DNA of 64,000 nt from Chrysogorgia sp. JL179-B06 (GCA_035772405.1 JAYKKM010000208.1:603001-667000), one strand, 5' to 3'; shown: positions 55,401 through 63,819, numbered from the stretch's first letter. Program-made: numbers and translations. Notes: generated by a model from the letters alone, not told the origin.

Positions 55401-55769
55401 TTGATGAAATTAGGAAGAAATGTGAGTTATGAATCGGTTTTGAATTTAGCAACTATGCGCTCGCTTGAACATAGGAGAGTCGAGCAGTCATTAATAATAT
55501 TCTATAAAAGTTTCAAGCAAAATGGCCCTACCTATATTTCTAATTTATTTAAACTTCGTAATACTCCATATGCTTTAAGAGGTAGTGGGCATAATGTGGT
55601 ACAGGATGTGTATAACAGTCGTTATTTGCATAATTCCTATAAGTATATTATTTCCCATATCTGGAATCAGTTACCACTTTCTGCCAAGTCATCTACCTCA
55701 TTATTTGAATTTAGAAACCAGATTCACCAATCTGATTTACTTGGCTGTCAATGTTATGCATGCATTTAG
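52437..55769 (+). CDS. CR1-like retrotransposon polyprotein: 2A-like, PHD-type finger, endonuclease, RT
   Basis: About 1110 residues, no stop. The first ATG in this frame is 52437; the frame is open to 52410. Residues 31-39 are GDVHINPGP, a 2A-like motif. Residues 47-99 form a C4HC3 PHD-type finger (C47, C50, C63, C66, H71, C74, C96, C99). About 165-380 is an APE-type endonuclease: IAHLNINSI, AISESKID, ACYRSPG, FIGDFNMDM, SLLDVILVS, ISDHDLIYV. About 615-860 is the RT: KSTGPDGISPK, YRPITILSAIPKLFE, FLRGHSCATAL, VVAIDLSKAFDSI (box A), CGVPQGSLLGPLLF (box B), LRLYADDTTQY (YADD), LKILGVTLDEELNF. The thumb has YVLPHLEYCSPL. The protein ends in QCYACI. The endonuclease nicks the target and the RT copies the element RNA there. 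Confidence 0.9.
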   Translation: MVVVKAYLSTRIPYSSKSMGTFQLQRLALSGDVHINPGPSVKEKPKCPTCQRTIAVNHRAATCDSCKKIFHIKCGEITSKQYRVLTSAVSIVKWTCPACALASLASLPFSTLSDEMFNNLFSDKTGSNSEIDYSQLINKSDSNSAEFTASEWFNTNINSYYKNNLKIAHLNINSIYGKIDEVIDLLNACEFDVLAISESKIDNSVSSSLLQHPEYRIIRRDRKRGAGGILVYIRSTITAVRRVNLEPEGVESICLDIKGCGNSWFIVCACYRSPGKCKISDFIPSCADAAERMYAKRKEIIFIGDFNMDMLIGQNNPQRPNQDLSNFMEQLCLTNLITNPTRVTKSTKSLLDVILVSHPDRFITNGNLHLGISDHDLIYVVRKQKLPKTKAKSIEFRSIKNLNHAAFKTDLGTIPWDSSYIFDNVDDVWHHWASLYSSVLDKHAPVQKIRLRTNQLPWINPNIQKQMRLRNRLYKKFRRFSTEANWLNYKVQRNKVTSLKRDAVKNYCSDAALCTSSRSVGQFWKKMKPLLPTSKSSVDTSVMNLLEEGKVVTEPSAVFNDYFSKPVVVDSILNMSEQDFMNHMSVKSITNRCYDFDFSFQQVNTVYITDLLSNLNERKSTGPDGISPKLLRISASVIADPLANLFNYCITKCAWPREWKCGDVTPAHKKEEVTNKKNYRPITILSAIPKLFEKVKFDQLYEKFAPTFSENMSGFLRGHSCATALVKLTDDWRDALDKKNDVGVVAIDLSKAFDSICHNLLLAKLKAYGLQDSALQLMRSYLQHRKQRVKCNGVYSDWLPIRCGVPQGSLLGPLLFNIFVNDVNYTVGNSSLRLYADDTTQYAHDTSPAILEYTLNQDICTLSAWFNANYLHINGEKTQAMILGKSQYSYDLKVDNQTIKTEDTLKILGVTLDEELNFKPYIKDTLRKAFAKIAALRRLKRMVPKETLIKLYKAYVLPHLEYCSPLLLGISKTLKNKLENANYYGLRTLMKLGRNVSYESVLNLATMRSLEHRRVEQSLIIFYKSFKQNGPTYISNLFKLRNTPYALRGSGHNVVQDVYNSRYLHNSYKYIISHIWNQLPLSAKSSTSLFEFRNQIHQSDLLGCQCYACI
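52527..52553 (+). other. 2A-like ribosome-skipping motif GDVHINPGP
   Basis: Fits D[VI]ExNPGP except that E is H. 2A-like motifs near the N terminus are known in APE-type non-LTR elements of several invertebrates. The preceding residues (FQLQRLALS) are leucine-bearing, as is usual upstream of 2A. If active it would release the first 38 residues (or the longer hydrophobic leader) from the rest. Confidence 0.6.
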
Positions 55770-55916
55770 TATTAGTATACAGATTATTAATTAATTAATA
55801 CCATGTAAATATTTTTTTATATTGGTAAATAGGTAATATTGTCGAGCACTTCTATCATGAGCCCCTGGCTCGAGTGATTGGGCAACCACACTCTGTGTCA
55901 TTCGACATTAAATAAA

Positions 55917-55942
55917 TTATTCTATTCTATTCTATTCTATTC
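55917..55942. repeat. (ATTCT)n tail of the CR1-like element
   Basis: Five tattc units directly after the 3' UTR; CR1-group elements end in short tandem repeats rather than poly(A). Confidence 0.85.
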
Positions 55943-56163
55943 AGAAAAAGCATGGACTGATATATTAATATATAGAGTATATATGCATGTATCAACATGT
56001 ATGTGACGTAACGTGAAATTGTTTGGACGTGCACTGAAGTGCTCCGCGAACTATTTCGTATTTCATTATTTCCTGTACGATATTGAACGGGATACTTCTC
56101 AAAGTGGTTGTTAAAGTGTTCTTCTATTGGAATCTGAGAAACTCCAAGTATCCTTTTCGCCAT
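55927..56163 (-). CDS. Short ORF, unknown
   Basis: ATG at 56163 with a good context (attATGGCG on the minus strand). Reads MAKRILGVSQIPIEEHFNNH, FEKYPVQYRTGNNEIRNS, then becomes AT-rich and hydrophobic (ILYILIY). The first 40 residues look protein-like and the rest does not, so it may be a first exon with an unseen donor, or chance. Confidence 0.25.
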   Translation of the reverse strand: MAKRILGVSQIPIEEHFNNHFEKYPVQYRTGNNEIRNSSRSTSVHVQTISRYVTYMLIHAYILYILIYQSMLFLNRIE

Positions 56164-56393
56164 CTAAATAATATTTAGTGAAATACCGCATTGTCTATAC
56201 CGAGATTTTAACGTTTGTTTTTCAAGCTCGCGCAAAAACGGTTTGGTCTTCACACGCAAGCAAACGAAGCACGCTACGTATATGCTGACGACAGTGCACG
56301 TGCTTCAATTTGATCTGTGCGCATGCGTGCAGTAATTAACATGGAATGAAACTCATCGAACTGTTTTCGATGTAGACTGCACACACGCCATTG

Positions 56394-57214
56394 CAGGGGT
56401 CGAAATTAAGAACATTTTCTAGTTGCCAATGGGCAACTAGAACTGCGATTTCAGGTTGCCCAGAAAAGATTTAGGTTGCCCACTTCTTATGATCGACACT
56501 TTCTTTGTGCTTCTTTATTTTAGTAGAAAACTACTACAGCTCTTCACAAGATTATTTTCAGTTTTCTTGTACTTTTTACAAAGCGAACTCTTCCTCAATA
56601 TATTTTAGCCATTCGCGATTGTTTTTCCACGCCGGCAGAAATACTCGCTCTCGATCTTTCTCATAACTACTTTGCTCGCTTCCGCGGTAGCTTTTGTCTT
56701 TTTGGCCGAGTTTGTATCACTATTGGTCAGTTCATCAGTGTTTTTTTGATCACTGTTACGTTTTCTGGACGTGGTAAACCCGAATAGCACTTTCTACAGA
56801 TGACGTCAGTATCCATGTTTGTCCGCATTTACCCATAATTATTGCGGCCATAACAAAATAAATAGCTATTTGCAATAATTTGTGAGTCAAATTTGGTTTG
56901 TTTGTCCGTATTTTGAGCTATAAATAGCAACCAGACACAGTGCTATTGTAGTAAACTCATTTAAATAAACAAGTACTGTCATGACGGACGTGCGCGTGCT
57001 TTCCAATCGTGGGAAACGCGGGTCGCGAGATTACGGGAGTTTGCGCGATCTGCGTGGTCGCGAACACGAAAAGTCGCTGGTTCGTTCGTTCCACTGAAAG
57101 TTATTCGATCATCTATGAAATTGGGTTGCCCGAAGGGCTACCAAGTGCCAAAATTTAGTTGCCCAAAAAATTTGATTGCCCCGGGCAATAGGCAATCGCT
57201 AATTTCGAACCCTG
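56394..57214. mobile_element. hAT-like element with transposase N-terminal remnant
   Basis: Ends CAGGGGTCGAAATTAAG and CTAATTTCGAACCCTG. Just inside are repeated ggttgccca/gggcaac motifs at both ends (gttgccaatgggcaac; ttgcccgaagggc). The minus strand at 56590-56790 carries KRNSDQKNTDELTNSDTN and, one frame away, FLPAWKNNREWLKYIEEE, which resembles the F.P.W...R.WL motif at the start of hAT-type (ZNF862/KIAA1586-like) transposases. Flanks are not an exact duplication. Confidence 0.65.
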
Positions 57215-57439
57215 CCTGTACGCACAGTTGCACACTAGTAACAAGAGTACAGTAAGTTTGTATACAGTACTGTACATCTGTATCTATGAATATGTGTATG
57301 TAATCAATACTGTATTGCCAAGATTATTTTCTTGTACCAAATCTAATAATTCTTATTTTGTGCTTCATAGCCGGATGTGTTGCAAGTAAATATGGTGAGG
57401 CCTTTGAAAATGTGCTGGAATAAAATGTGTGTCTTACCT

Positions 57440-57594
57440 TCCTGGTAGGATCCTTAATTACAGGATCGTATAGGATCTTGGACAAGATCCCACAGGATCC
57501 TGTTTAGGATGCTAGGGATCCTATTAGGATCCTACTATGATCCTAATAGGATCCTGTTCCTAATAGGATCCCGTTCAGGATTTCTACCAGGGTT
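57440..57594. mobile_element. Small element built of AGGATCCT palindromes
   Basis: Ends CCTGGTAGGATCC and GGATTTCTACCAGG. Between them aggatc occurs about ten times (taggatcctattaggatcct and similar) in both orientations. No coding content. Confidence 0.7.
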
Positions 57595-57599
57595 CTCTT

Positions 57600-58079
57600 A
57601 CCCTTTGTGATTATTTTTAGACATGAGATGGAAAGGATGGCACAGACTTTCATGTCTGAAACCAAATGGTTGGAGTTATTGAAATGGCAGGCTAAAGGTT
57701 TGTCAACATCATTGTTCCTCACAGAACGAAGATGTTCAGCAAACCTTTCTGAAAAGCATCATCCAGTTTCATAAGCCCTGCTTATTTTATTTCATCTTGT
57801 CTTACTCTGATGAAGAGCTCCACTTGAAACATTATTATTTTGTTCCTAAAATCTTGGCAGTTCACCACCTTCTCACTTTGCTAGATATCCAAAACACTGA
57901 CTGCGCAGCACTCGACTTTTTTACAGCTTTAAATATCTTTGTTTTTCAAAGAAAATTGTTGGTGCTTGTGTGGTCTAGATCTAGTCCTTAGCATCAAGAT
58001 TGCATGGATTAAAATCAGAGGTTTCAGGTTTGTGTCTTTTGGTTTCTTTACTGGGCATCGGGGTTAACTTACAGTACTG
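57600..58079. other. Stretch without recognisable gene
   Basis: A plus-strand frame near 57620-57700 (MERMAQTFMSETKWLELLKW) looks protein-like over about 25 residues but is not recognised. A segment agatgttcagcaaacctttt recurs at 60137. Confidence 0.35.
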
Positions 58080-58109
58080 CTCAGAAATGACCTAACAAAA
58101 ACCGAGCCC

Positions 58110-58220
58110 AAGACGCGATCGTTTTGCGGTTCGTTTGCGTGCGTCTTGCGGTTCGTATGCGTGCGTCTTGCGGTTCGTCTGCATGCGTCTTGCGGGTAGT
58201 ATGTGTGCGTCTTGCGGTTG
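58110..58220. repeat. 22-bp tandem repeat x about 4-5
   Basis: Unit gcggttcgtatgcgtgcgtc plus tt, four clear copies then decay. Mirrored by inverted copies at the other end of the element. Confidence 0.85.
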
Positions 58221-58280
58221 ACTGAATCTGCGTTCCACGAGACGCAAGGTTCGTAGTGTGTTCGTCTCACTTCGGAACGA

Positions 58281-58445
58281 ATGTCAACAACCACAAGTAG
58301 CGACAGTGTTTACAGTAATAGTGATGGTAAGCTTTCGGAATACGCGAGGAACATTATTTCATTGAAGTCTACCGGAATTTCAACCGTACGAATTACGAAA
58401 ATGCTTGAAGAAGGACCTTGGAACAAACTTGCGACATTGAATTAA
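58281..58445 (+). pseudogene. Truncated HTH protein start (Tc1/mariner-like transposase)
   Basis: 54 codons from ATG: MSTTTSSDSVYSNSDGKLSE, then YARNIISLKSTGISTVRITK and MLEEG, then decay. The LSEYAR.II.LKS.GIST..I.KMLEE part has the form of the first helix-turn-helix of Tc1/mariner transposases. The rest of the protein is missing. Confidence 0.5.
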
Positions 58446-58844
58446 ACCACTTTGATGTAAACATACTTACCATGCAGTTTGATAATCAGTGCCTCGTATT
58501 CGCCATTCTCGTACTCCACCTTCCACATGTTGATCCTTATCCTTAATTCTATTTGTGGACAGAATTGCCATAGTTTTATCCGCCTCGAAAAAAACTAACA
58601 TTCTCTTTGGTGGAGCGCGTGTCATCAAACGGAGACTCATTCTTACAATATTATTTCGTTACTTTTCCTTGGTGCTTTTATCGGCTCTGCTTTTAAGCCT
58701 GTTTATGTTAAATTATGCGGCCACTTAGGACAAAAATATTGTACGCTTGTGACTTCCGCACGTTTTTGTGACATGAGTCATATATATATATATATTGATA
58801 ACATATGTATATATTACAATGATACAGGCGAAAGGTGGTGAACT

Positions 58845-59400
58845 TAGGCTGTTGCAATATATCGATATTTTCGATAAATATCGATATTTAAAAAATACGA
58901 TATTCGATTTTTCGCATATCGAAAATATTGAAAGTTTCAACTTGACAACTTCATCTCTCTTTTTCGGCAATTAGTTTCGGTAAAGAAACGTGTATGACGG
59001 CATTTGCGAATTCACTGAGTGATGAAAGCGTATCGGTTTAAAAGCGAGTAGCGTGGTTGTACAAACACAATAAGTGTGATTCATAACTATAATTTTAGCA
59101 ACACCACCCACTATTGGGATTAACACAAGCGGCGGTTGAGCGCTTGAAAACAATAACTGATGACTCAGTCCATGTAAATGATTTTCCGATAACTGATGAC
59201 ATGTAAATGATTTTCCTCTCCTTTCGCAGTATGTCCGATGATATCTAGCGATTTCAGCAAGCAGCGCTTCGACTGAAAGACTGTTCAGCAAAGCCGGACA
59301 AATAGTAACGGCAAAGCGAGTCCAGCTTAAGCCGAAGAAGGCGAACATGTTGGTGTTTCTTGCCGAAAATTTATGAACAAACGTGCGAAATCGTTTATGC
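58845..59400 (+). mobile_element. hAT element remnant with ATATCGATA-rich end
   Basis: Left end TAGGCTGTTGCAATATATCG followed by repeated atatcgatatt. Plus-strand 59250-59372 reads ASSASTERLFSKAGQIVTAK, then RVQLKPKKANMLVFLAENL and stop, the hAT C-terminal domain. Related to 44289-44965. Sits inside the Tc1-like element. Confidence 0.72.
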
Positions 59401-60284
59401 TTTAAGCTTGTAAATAATAATATATTATAGATATTTAAATTTGTCGGCTGGTCGTTGTTTGTGTATTTTCACTTGTCTGAAGATGATTTTGTTAATAAAA
59501 TCATATCACGTTTACAATAGTTTCCTCTTGTTTTAACTCCTATATTGCGTTTTTAAAGATGGCATTTTTCGGAATATGTTTTATTTTATAACTTTTCAAA
59601 AATTCTAACACTGCTATAACGGTAGATAACAATATGGTAACACACAGTAAGTTATAACACACGACAAGGTCTCCGACAAAAAATGTCAGTCCACGTGTGT
59701 CAACAAAGTTTCACTTATTAGGAATTTGACTAGGATCTATTTATTCCGCTTTAATAAACGCACACATAAAATGTGTCGAAATTTGATATCAACAAACAAT
59801 ATAGGTATCAGCGTTTCCGACGTATACACTCGGAACAACTTCGGTTATGCCGACTCTTGCGTCCGGTTGAGTAAGGACCGCCCCTGACGCAACGGAGATG
59901 CCAGACGAACGCAACCGAGACGCAAGACGAACGCAACCGAGACGCAGACGCACTGTTAGGTTATTTCTGAGGATTAGAGCAAGTTACCATAAAACTGTAG
60001 GTCATATTGTAGTATGTGTGAGACTGGGCTAGATATCCAGCTACCTGCCCAGCCCTACTATGTAGTCACAGTGCATAATATCATATAATATCATTTTATA
60101 TTATTATTACCCCCACTTTGTGGTATTCAAGCTTGAAGATGTTCAGCAAACCTTTTGAATACCACATGCGAAAACCAAATACCAAGCACGAAAACCAAGT
60201 ACCATGTGTGAAAACAAAACACCATGTCCGAAAACAAAAACAAGGCTGTCAACAATGGAGTAACATACAGAGATATTTTAGTGT

Positions 60285-60316
<32 letters not shown>
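60285..60316. repeat. Homopolymer G run, 32 bases
   Basis: 32 consecutive G on the plus strand. Assembly length is likely to be inexact. Confidence 0.9.
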
Positions 60317-60318
<2 letters not shown>

Positions 60319-60489
60319 GTGAAGTCGACAAGCAGGTAATCAATGATCACATTTTTAGGGGGTCCTCTCCTGAAAACGTTTGAAATCTAGAAGCTCGGAA
60401 AGACAATTTGCAGCAATTTGAGCAAATGTTTTCATCTATACAATTCTACAGCGAGCATAGTTCAAATGAATCCGAGCATGCATGCTGCT

Positions 60490-61030
60490 CTTTGGAGGTC
60501 AACCGATGATCGGATCGGACATGGGATTTGGCCGATATTTTACAACATTTTGGCAAAAACATCGGACCGGTAAAATATCACTACCATAGTCGATGTTAAG
60601 TTTCTAAATGTTGGCATTTATAAGAGTTTTTCTGCAGAAGACAATAGCTAAAAGATCTAGAACACTAGATGACTAGGTTCCATCTCCTGCTGGGAATTGG
60701 GTGAACCTGTTTATTTAGAAGACAGACCGGAAATTTCAGAGAGCGAATTGTGAAAATGCAACATTTGTGGCATCGGTTCGATGGAATTTAAAATATATGT
60801 ACGACGTGTCACTTTCAAAATAAAACTAACAAATAAATTATTAAATTATCTGTGCCTCGTGCATTACTAGTCAGTATCTTATTCCTTCCTACTAACATAA
60901 TAGTTTAAATATGTATAGATTGTGACTAATCTGGGCTTTTCCCCATGCAGTAATCTCTAAAAACATTGGATCGGACATCGGCTGATGTTATAAAAGAAAT
61001 ATCGGCCATCGGGTCGGCAAGCAAACCCCA
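60490..61030. mobile_element. Possible hAT-like element (ATCGG-rich ends)
   Basis: ccgatgatcggatcggacat at the left and attggatcggacatcggctg, atatcggccatcgg at the right; end style like 43376-43890. Terminal complement and duplication not resolved. Confidence 0.4.
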
Positions 61031-61139
61031 TTTCAGTTCACCTCTTACCAAGTGCCACCATTTTTTGCACCTAGTGCTGACAGATGGATTTGGGAACCAA
61101 TCTAACACTTGCGTGGCAAGGGTTTGATTATAACTCTTG

Positions 61140-61775
61140 CACGGACGTTGAGGGAGGCCCGAGTCAGCAATATATCAGCGGTTTCACATAACAATGTTCA
61201 TCAGATACTCCACCAGGACACTCGTTCCTCACCTTGTTAGCCACAATTTACTGGACTTGTTAAGGCATTGTAAGCAGCAAATAATTGGATTGTAACCGAC
61301 CCCAAAACAACAAAGATCCTAACCCCCCACCTATTTACTAAGGACTTAATTATGGGAAAAGATGGTGGGGGATCAGTTGGGTCGTGTCTTAACTCTTAAA
61401 ACTCGTTAGGTGGGGGTTAGGATTAGAAAAGTTGTCATGTGGGCTGTTAGGGGGTTAGGATCTTTGTTGTTTTGGGGTCGGTTACATTATCCAATAATTT
61501 ACTGCTTACAATGCTTTGACAAGTCTAGTAATTTGTGGCTTACAACATGATGGATGGCTGGGTTATCATGTCTAAACATTATCAACGATCCTTTATAGTT
61601 CCAGTTATCGTACTAAATTTGTAGTTATAGTGTTATACGGAAATTTATATATTTTTAAATCTATCCCATCTTGGCAAGAAATATTCTCCTCCTGGAGTAT
61701 CTGATTTTGTTTTCGAGAACTTTTATGGGAAACCGCTGATACATCGCTGACTCGGCCTCCCTCAACATCAGTCGA
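61140..61775. repeat. Large palindrome, about 300-bp arms
   Basis: From the outside in: gttgagggaggcccgagtca, gatatactgaccagg-type middle, gcattgtaagcagcaaataa, gtaaccgaccccaaaacaac, aaagatcctaaccccc; each pairs with its complement on the right (gactcggcctccctcaac ... tttgttgttttggggtcggt). The innermost 35 bp are perfect (61292-61328 against 61449-61485). Foldback-type element or hairpin insertion; outer duplication not resolved. Confidence 0.8.
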
Positions 61776-61805
61776 AGAGTTACAGTATACCCCAAGGGTT
61801 TAGGG

Positions 61806-62270
61806 CAGGGTTGTAGCTGGACCAATTTTAGTGGTGGGCAGGCGATATGCCGACGGCCGGACGCGGAAGCTAGCACAACAGGGCGGACCGGTAATATAAT
61901 AATAAAGTGCGGTCAAGCACACATGGCTGAATGAATACGGCAAGCCGCTGTGAAACAAACAATTGGCACTAGTCCCAGGCCTCTAACTCAACGGTTTTCT
62001 AAGAATTAATGTTAATTTCAAAGAACACCGTGAATCTATTTTTGAACTAATCGTGGAGTTTACATGAAACTTGTGATTAAATATGCGTTACAAATCACAA
62101 AATGACACAAAATACTTTATTTTCGAATGAAAAGCACTAAAATATTGACATATTTACTATTTGCGTTAGTGAATTCTGTGCTGGGCGGCAGGGCTGAGAT
62201 TGACCAAGAGTGGTGGGTGCAAATCGTGAGTGGTGGGTGAGTGGGCCCGCCCACCGCAGCTACAACCCTG
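61806..62270. mobile_element. hAT-like element, duplication gtttaggg
   Basis: Ends CAGGGTTGTAGCTGGACC and GCAGCTACAACCCTG; flanks gtttaggg at 61798-61805 and 62271-62278, exact. A second, partial copy of the right end plus duplication (ggcccaccgttagctacaac, gtttaggg) follows directly at 62279-62310. Confidence 0.85.
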
Positions 62271-62310
62271 GTTTAGGGGGCCCACCGTTAGCTACAACCC
62301 TGGTTTAGGG

Positions 62311-63162
62311 GTTGGCTAACACTTCAGGCACAGCCATTTGTAAAATCTTGTGTAGATGAAGCCGATCTATAGTCATACTAATACAATTGGAAAAAAACAC
62401 ATAATTAAAATTAGCAACGCTTCTCCTGATTTTGAGATGGCTCAGCCCCCAATTTAAAATTTGGAAGGGGGGGGGGGTGGGCTTTGGATCTGAAGCCCCC
62501 CAGATTCCTACACCTCTGACATAAAGACAGTATTCAAGATTGTTTCGGTATAATATATAATTTATTGACCCGAAGCTTGGGGAATTTGACGAAATATTAC
62601 ATATAATGTACCGATCAATTAGAAACATCACCATCCCCCCGGACATACCCTGGGAATTTGACTATAAACCGTGTCCTGGGAGTAGGGAATTTGACGTTCG
62701 AGGCCTTTTGCTGGGTGGGGAATTTGAACCAGAAGTCTAGAATTCGCGCGTTTTCAGGGTGGAATTCCTGCTCGCGGTCAATCTCGTTCCCATAGCCTTC
62801 GCCGGCTCGCGGTTTACTTTTTTACAATGGCGGCAGGAATCAGTTGAACAATTGTTATTGTTATATTTTAAAGGGAAAGATTCCGCTTTCTTCAAGGACT
62901 GGTTTGTCAAAATTGGAATGGAATTTTTGTACTTCCAGTTTCATAATTTGGTTGGTGCCATGGTCGGGCGTTTGCCTGTTTAATTTCTTGCTACAGTAGG
63001 GCATTTGAACACTTTTTTGCCCAGGGGGATGGGAATTTGAACGACCACATTTTCAAAAGTTCGAATTCCCGGGGTCTGCCGGGGGGGGGGGGGGGGGGTG
63101 GTGAAGTTTCGAATTGATCGGTATATAACATTTACTATAAAATATTAATTTCGTCAGTATAC
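62311..63162. other. Stretch with GGGAATTTGA repeats and G runs, no gene
   Basis: The motif gggaatttga occurs at about 62651, 62686, 62718 and 63031, with ggaatttgac at 62580. G runs at about 62467-62476 and 63081-63098 (18 G). Open frames here are not recognisable. It is the donor-side start of SEC11 intron 2. Confidence 0.5.
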
Positions 63163-63272
63163 CTTAGCACAACAACAATAGGACTCTCACTACCTGACAC
63201 AACCATCAATCCTTTCCATATCATCAGTGCTGACGAAACGATCATACCGAAATTTAACACTTGATAATAAAG
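63163..63272 (-). CDS. SEC11: SEC11 exon 2 (membrane anchor)
   Basis: An acceptor at ctatgtag precedes the exon, which reads [10 protein letters not shown], then [14 protein letters not shown] and [10 protein letters not shown]. This is the single transmembrane anchor of SEC11 followed by the conserved [10 protein letters not shown] stretch that leads into the catalytic serine. The exon is 110 bp and ends after AG of a serine codon (CTAAG/GTATAC), phase 2. It was not obvious as an open frame because both edges are spliced. Identity is very clear; the downstream boundary is canonical. Confidence 0.94.
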
Positions 63273-63393
63273 CTACATAGAAATTATACAACAATTTATA
63301 TGAGAATAATAGTATAGTAGTTGTATGGGTAGTCTTGTAGTTGTAGATGAGGAGATTAAAACTTAATATATAAATATAGTCGTTCCGTCCTAC

Positions 63394-63444
63394 CTGTCGT
63401 TTATTCATTCGCCTAACCTCGTCGAACCAGGACGATATGTCCAT
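63394..63444 (-). CDS. SEC11: SEC11 exon 1 (start codon, cytosolic N terminus)
   Basis: The minus strand reads MDISSWFDEVRRMNKRQ and then a CAG/GTAGGA donor. The DEVRRMNKRQ part matches the conserved N-terminal cytosolic segment of animal SEC11 (family: D[DE]VRRMNKRQ). The ATG at 63444-63442 is preceded by an A-rich run and is the natural start for this family. The exon ends in phase 0, and the next exon starts with CTT TAT TAT, continuing the family motif. The intron that follows is only 121 bp, unlike the three giant introns further on. Confidence 0.93.
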
Positions 63445-63620
63445 TTTTTTACGGATGAGAACGAAAATACAAATTTCTGCTATACAGTTGTATTATTCTT
63501 CCTGCACGCACGTTTTAGATTTCCCTGACGTGTTATACGCATAATTTACTCCATGCCTCCACTGACCATATAAACGAAGGCGCGCCCTCGACCCCAGGGC
63601 CTTCGCGGTGCAAGGCGAGA
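63445..63620 (-). promoter_or_regulatory. Region directly upstream of SEC11 start (presumed 5'UTR/promoter)
   Basis: This is the only sequence between the SEC11 start codon and repeat DNA on its 5' side, so the core promoter and 5'UTR should lie here unless there is an upstream untranslated exon. On the minus strand a TATA-like gtttatatgg sits near 63563-63572, about 120 bases before the ATG. A GC-rich inverted repeat (cgaaggc...gccttcg) lies at about 63574-63608. No initiator can be assigned with confidence. Confidence 0.35.
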
Positions 63621-63751
63621 TATAATGGCAACTTTATATATTAATATAAATTTTTCTTATATATTTACAATTGCAAATCTCACTTCTTGAGGTAATTTAC
63701 AATTGGCTAACTCGAATCACATATGAATGGGATCGTGTCTCCAAGTAAATC

Positions 63752-63819
<68 letters not shown>

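Larger units (their letters stand above)
52200..55942 (+). mobile_element. Near-intact CR1-like non-LTR retrotransposon
   Basis: A 3.7-kb plus-strand unit: 5' region with a short ORF (52250-52450), an uninterrupted main ORF (52437-55769), 3' UTR with aataaattat, and a tail of attct repeats at about 55917-55942. Only the 5' boundary is uncertain. gaaaaag follows the tail and a gaaaaagtg occurs at about 52166, a possible duplication. This is the only element in the window whose protein could still work. Confidence 0.85.
58080..59971 (+). mobile_element. Tc1/mariner-like element remnant with 22-bp subterminal repeats
   Basis: Left end CTCAGAAATGACCTAACA (preceded by tacagtactg) and right end TGTTAGGTTATTTCTGAG. 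Subterminal gcgtcttgcggttcgt repeats at 58110-58230 and their reverse (acgcaagacgaacgcaaccg) at 59875-59950. It contains a transposase N-terminal frame at 58281-58445 and a nested hAT remnant from 58845. Confidence 0.65.
9857..63444 (-). other. SEC11: SEC11 signal peptidase catalytic subunit gene, exons 1-5 (3' exon missing)
   Basis: Five minus-strand exons spliced in order give an almost complete SEC11-type signal peptidase. SEC11 is the serine protease of the signal peptidase complex in the ER membrane, which removes signal peptides from secretory proteins as they enter the ER. Exons join in compatible phases: exon 1/2 phase 0, 2/3 phase 2, 3/4 phase 2, 4/5 phase 2, with exon 5 ending in phase 0. 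Donors are GTAGGA, GTATAC, GTAAGC, GTATGC and GTAAGC. Acceptors of exons 2, 4 and 5 are normal TAG; that of exon 3 is abnormal. Visible catalytic parts are the serine before MEPAF (exon 3), the histidine in IPIVHRV (exon 3) and the aspartates in GDNN..DDRG (exon 4). The final exon (about 16 residues in the family) was searched for by eye left of 9857 and not seen. Whether the locus is SEC11A- or SEC11C-like cannot be decided; most invertebrates have one gene. Confidence 0.93.

Noticed and set aside
58064..58294. 76-codon minus-strand frame with RRTHTNRKTH repeats
   Set aside because: Caused by the 22-bp tandem repeat at the element's end.
58281..58445. Independent small host gene
   Set aside because: It lies between the subterminal repeats of a DNA element and looks like the truncated HTH start of its transposase.
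60118..60339. Frame with polyglycine
   Set aside because: Polyglycine comes from the G32 homopolymer.
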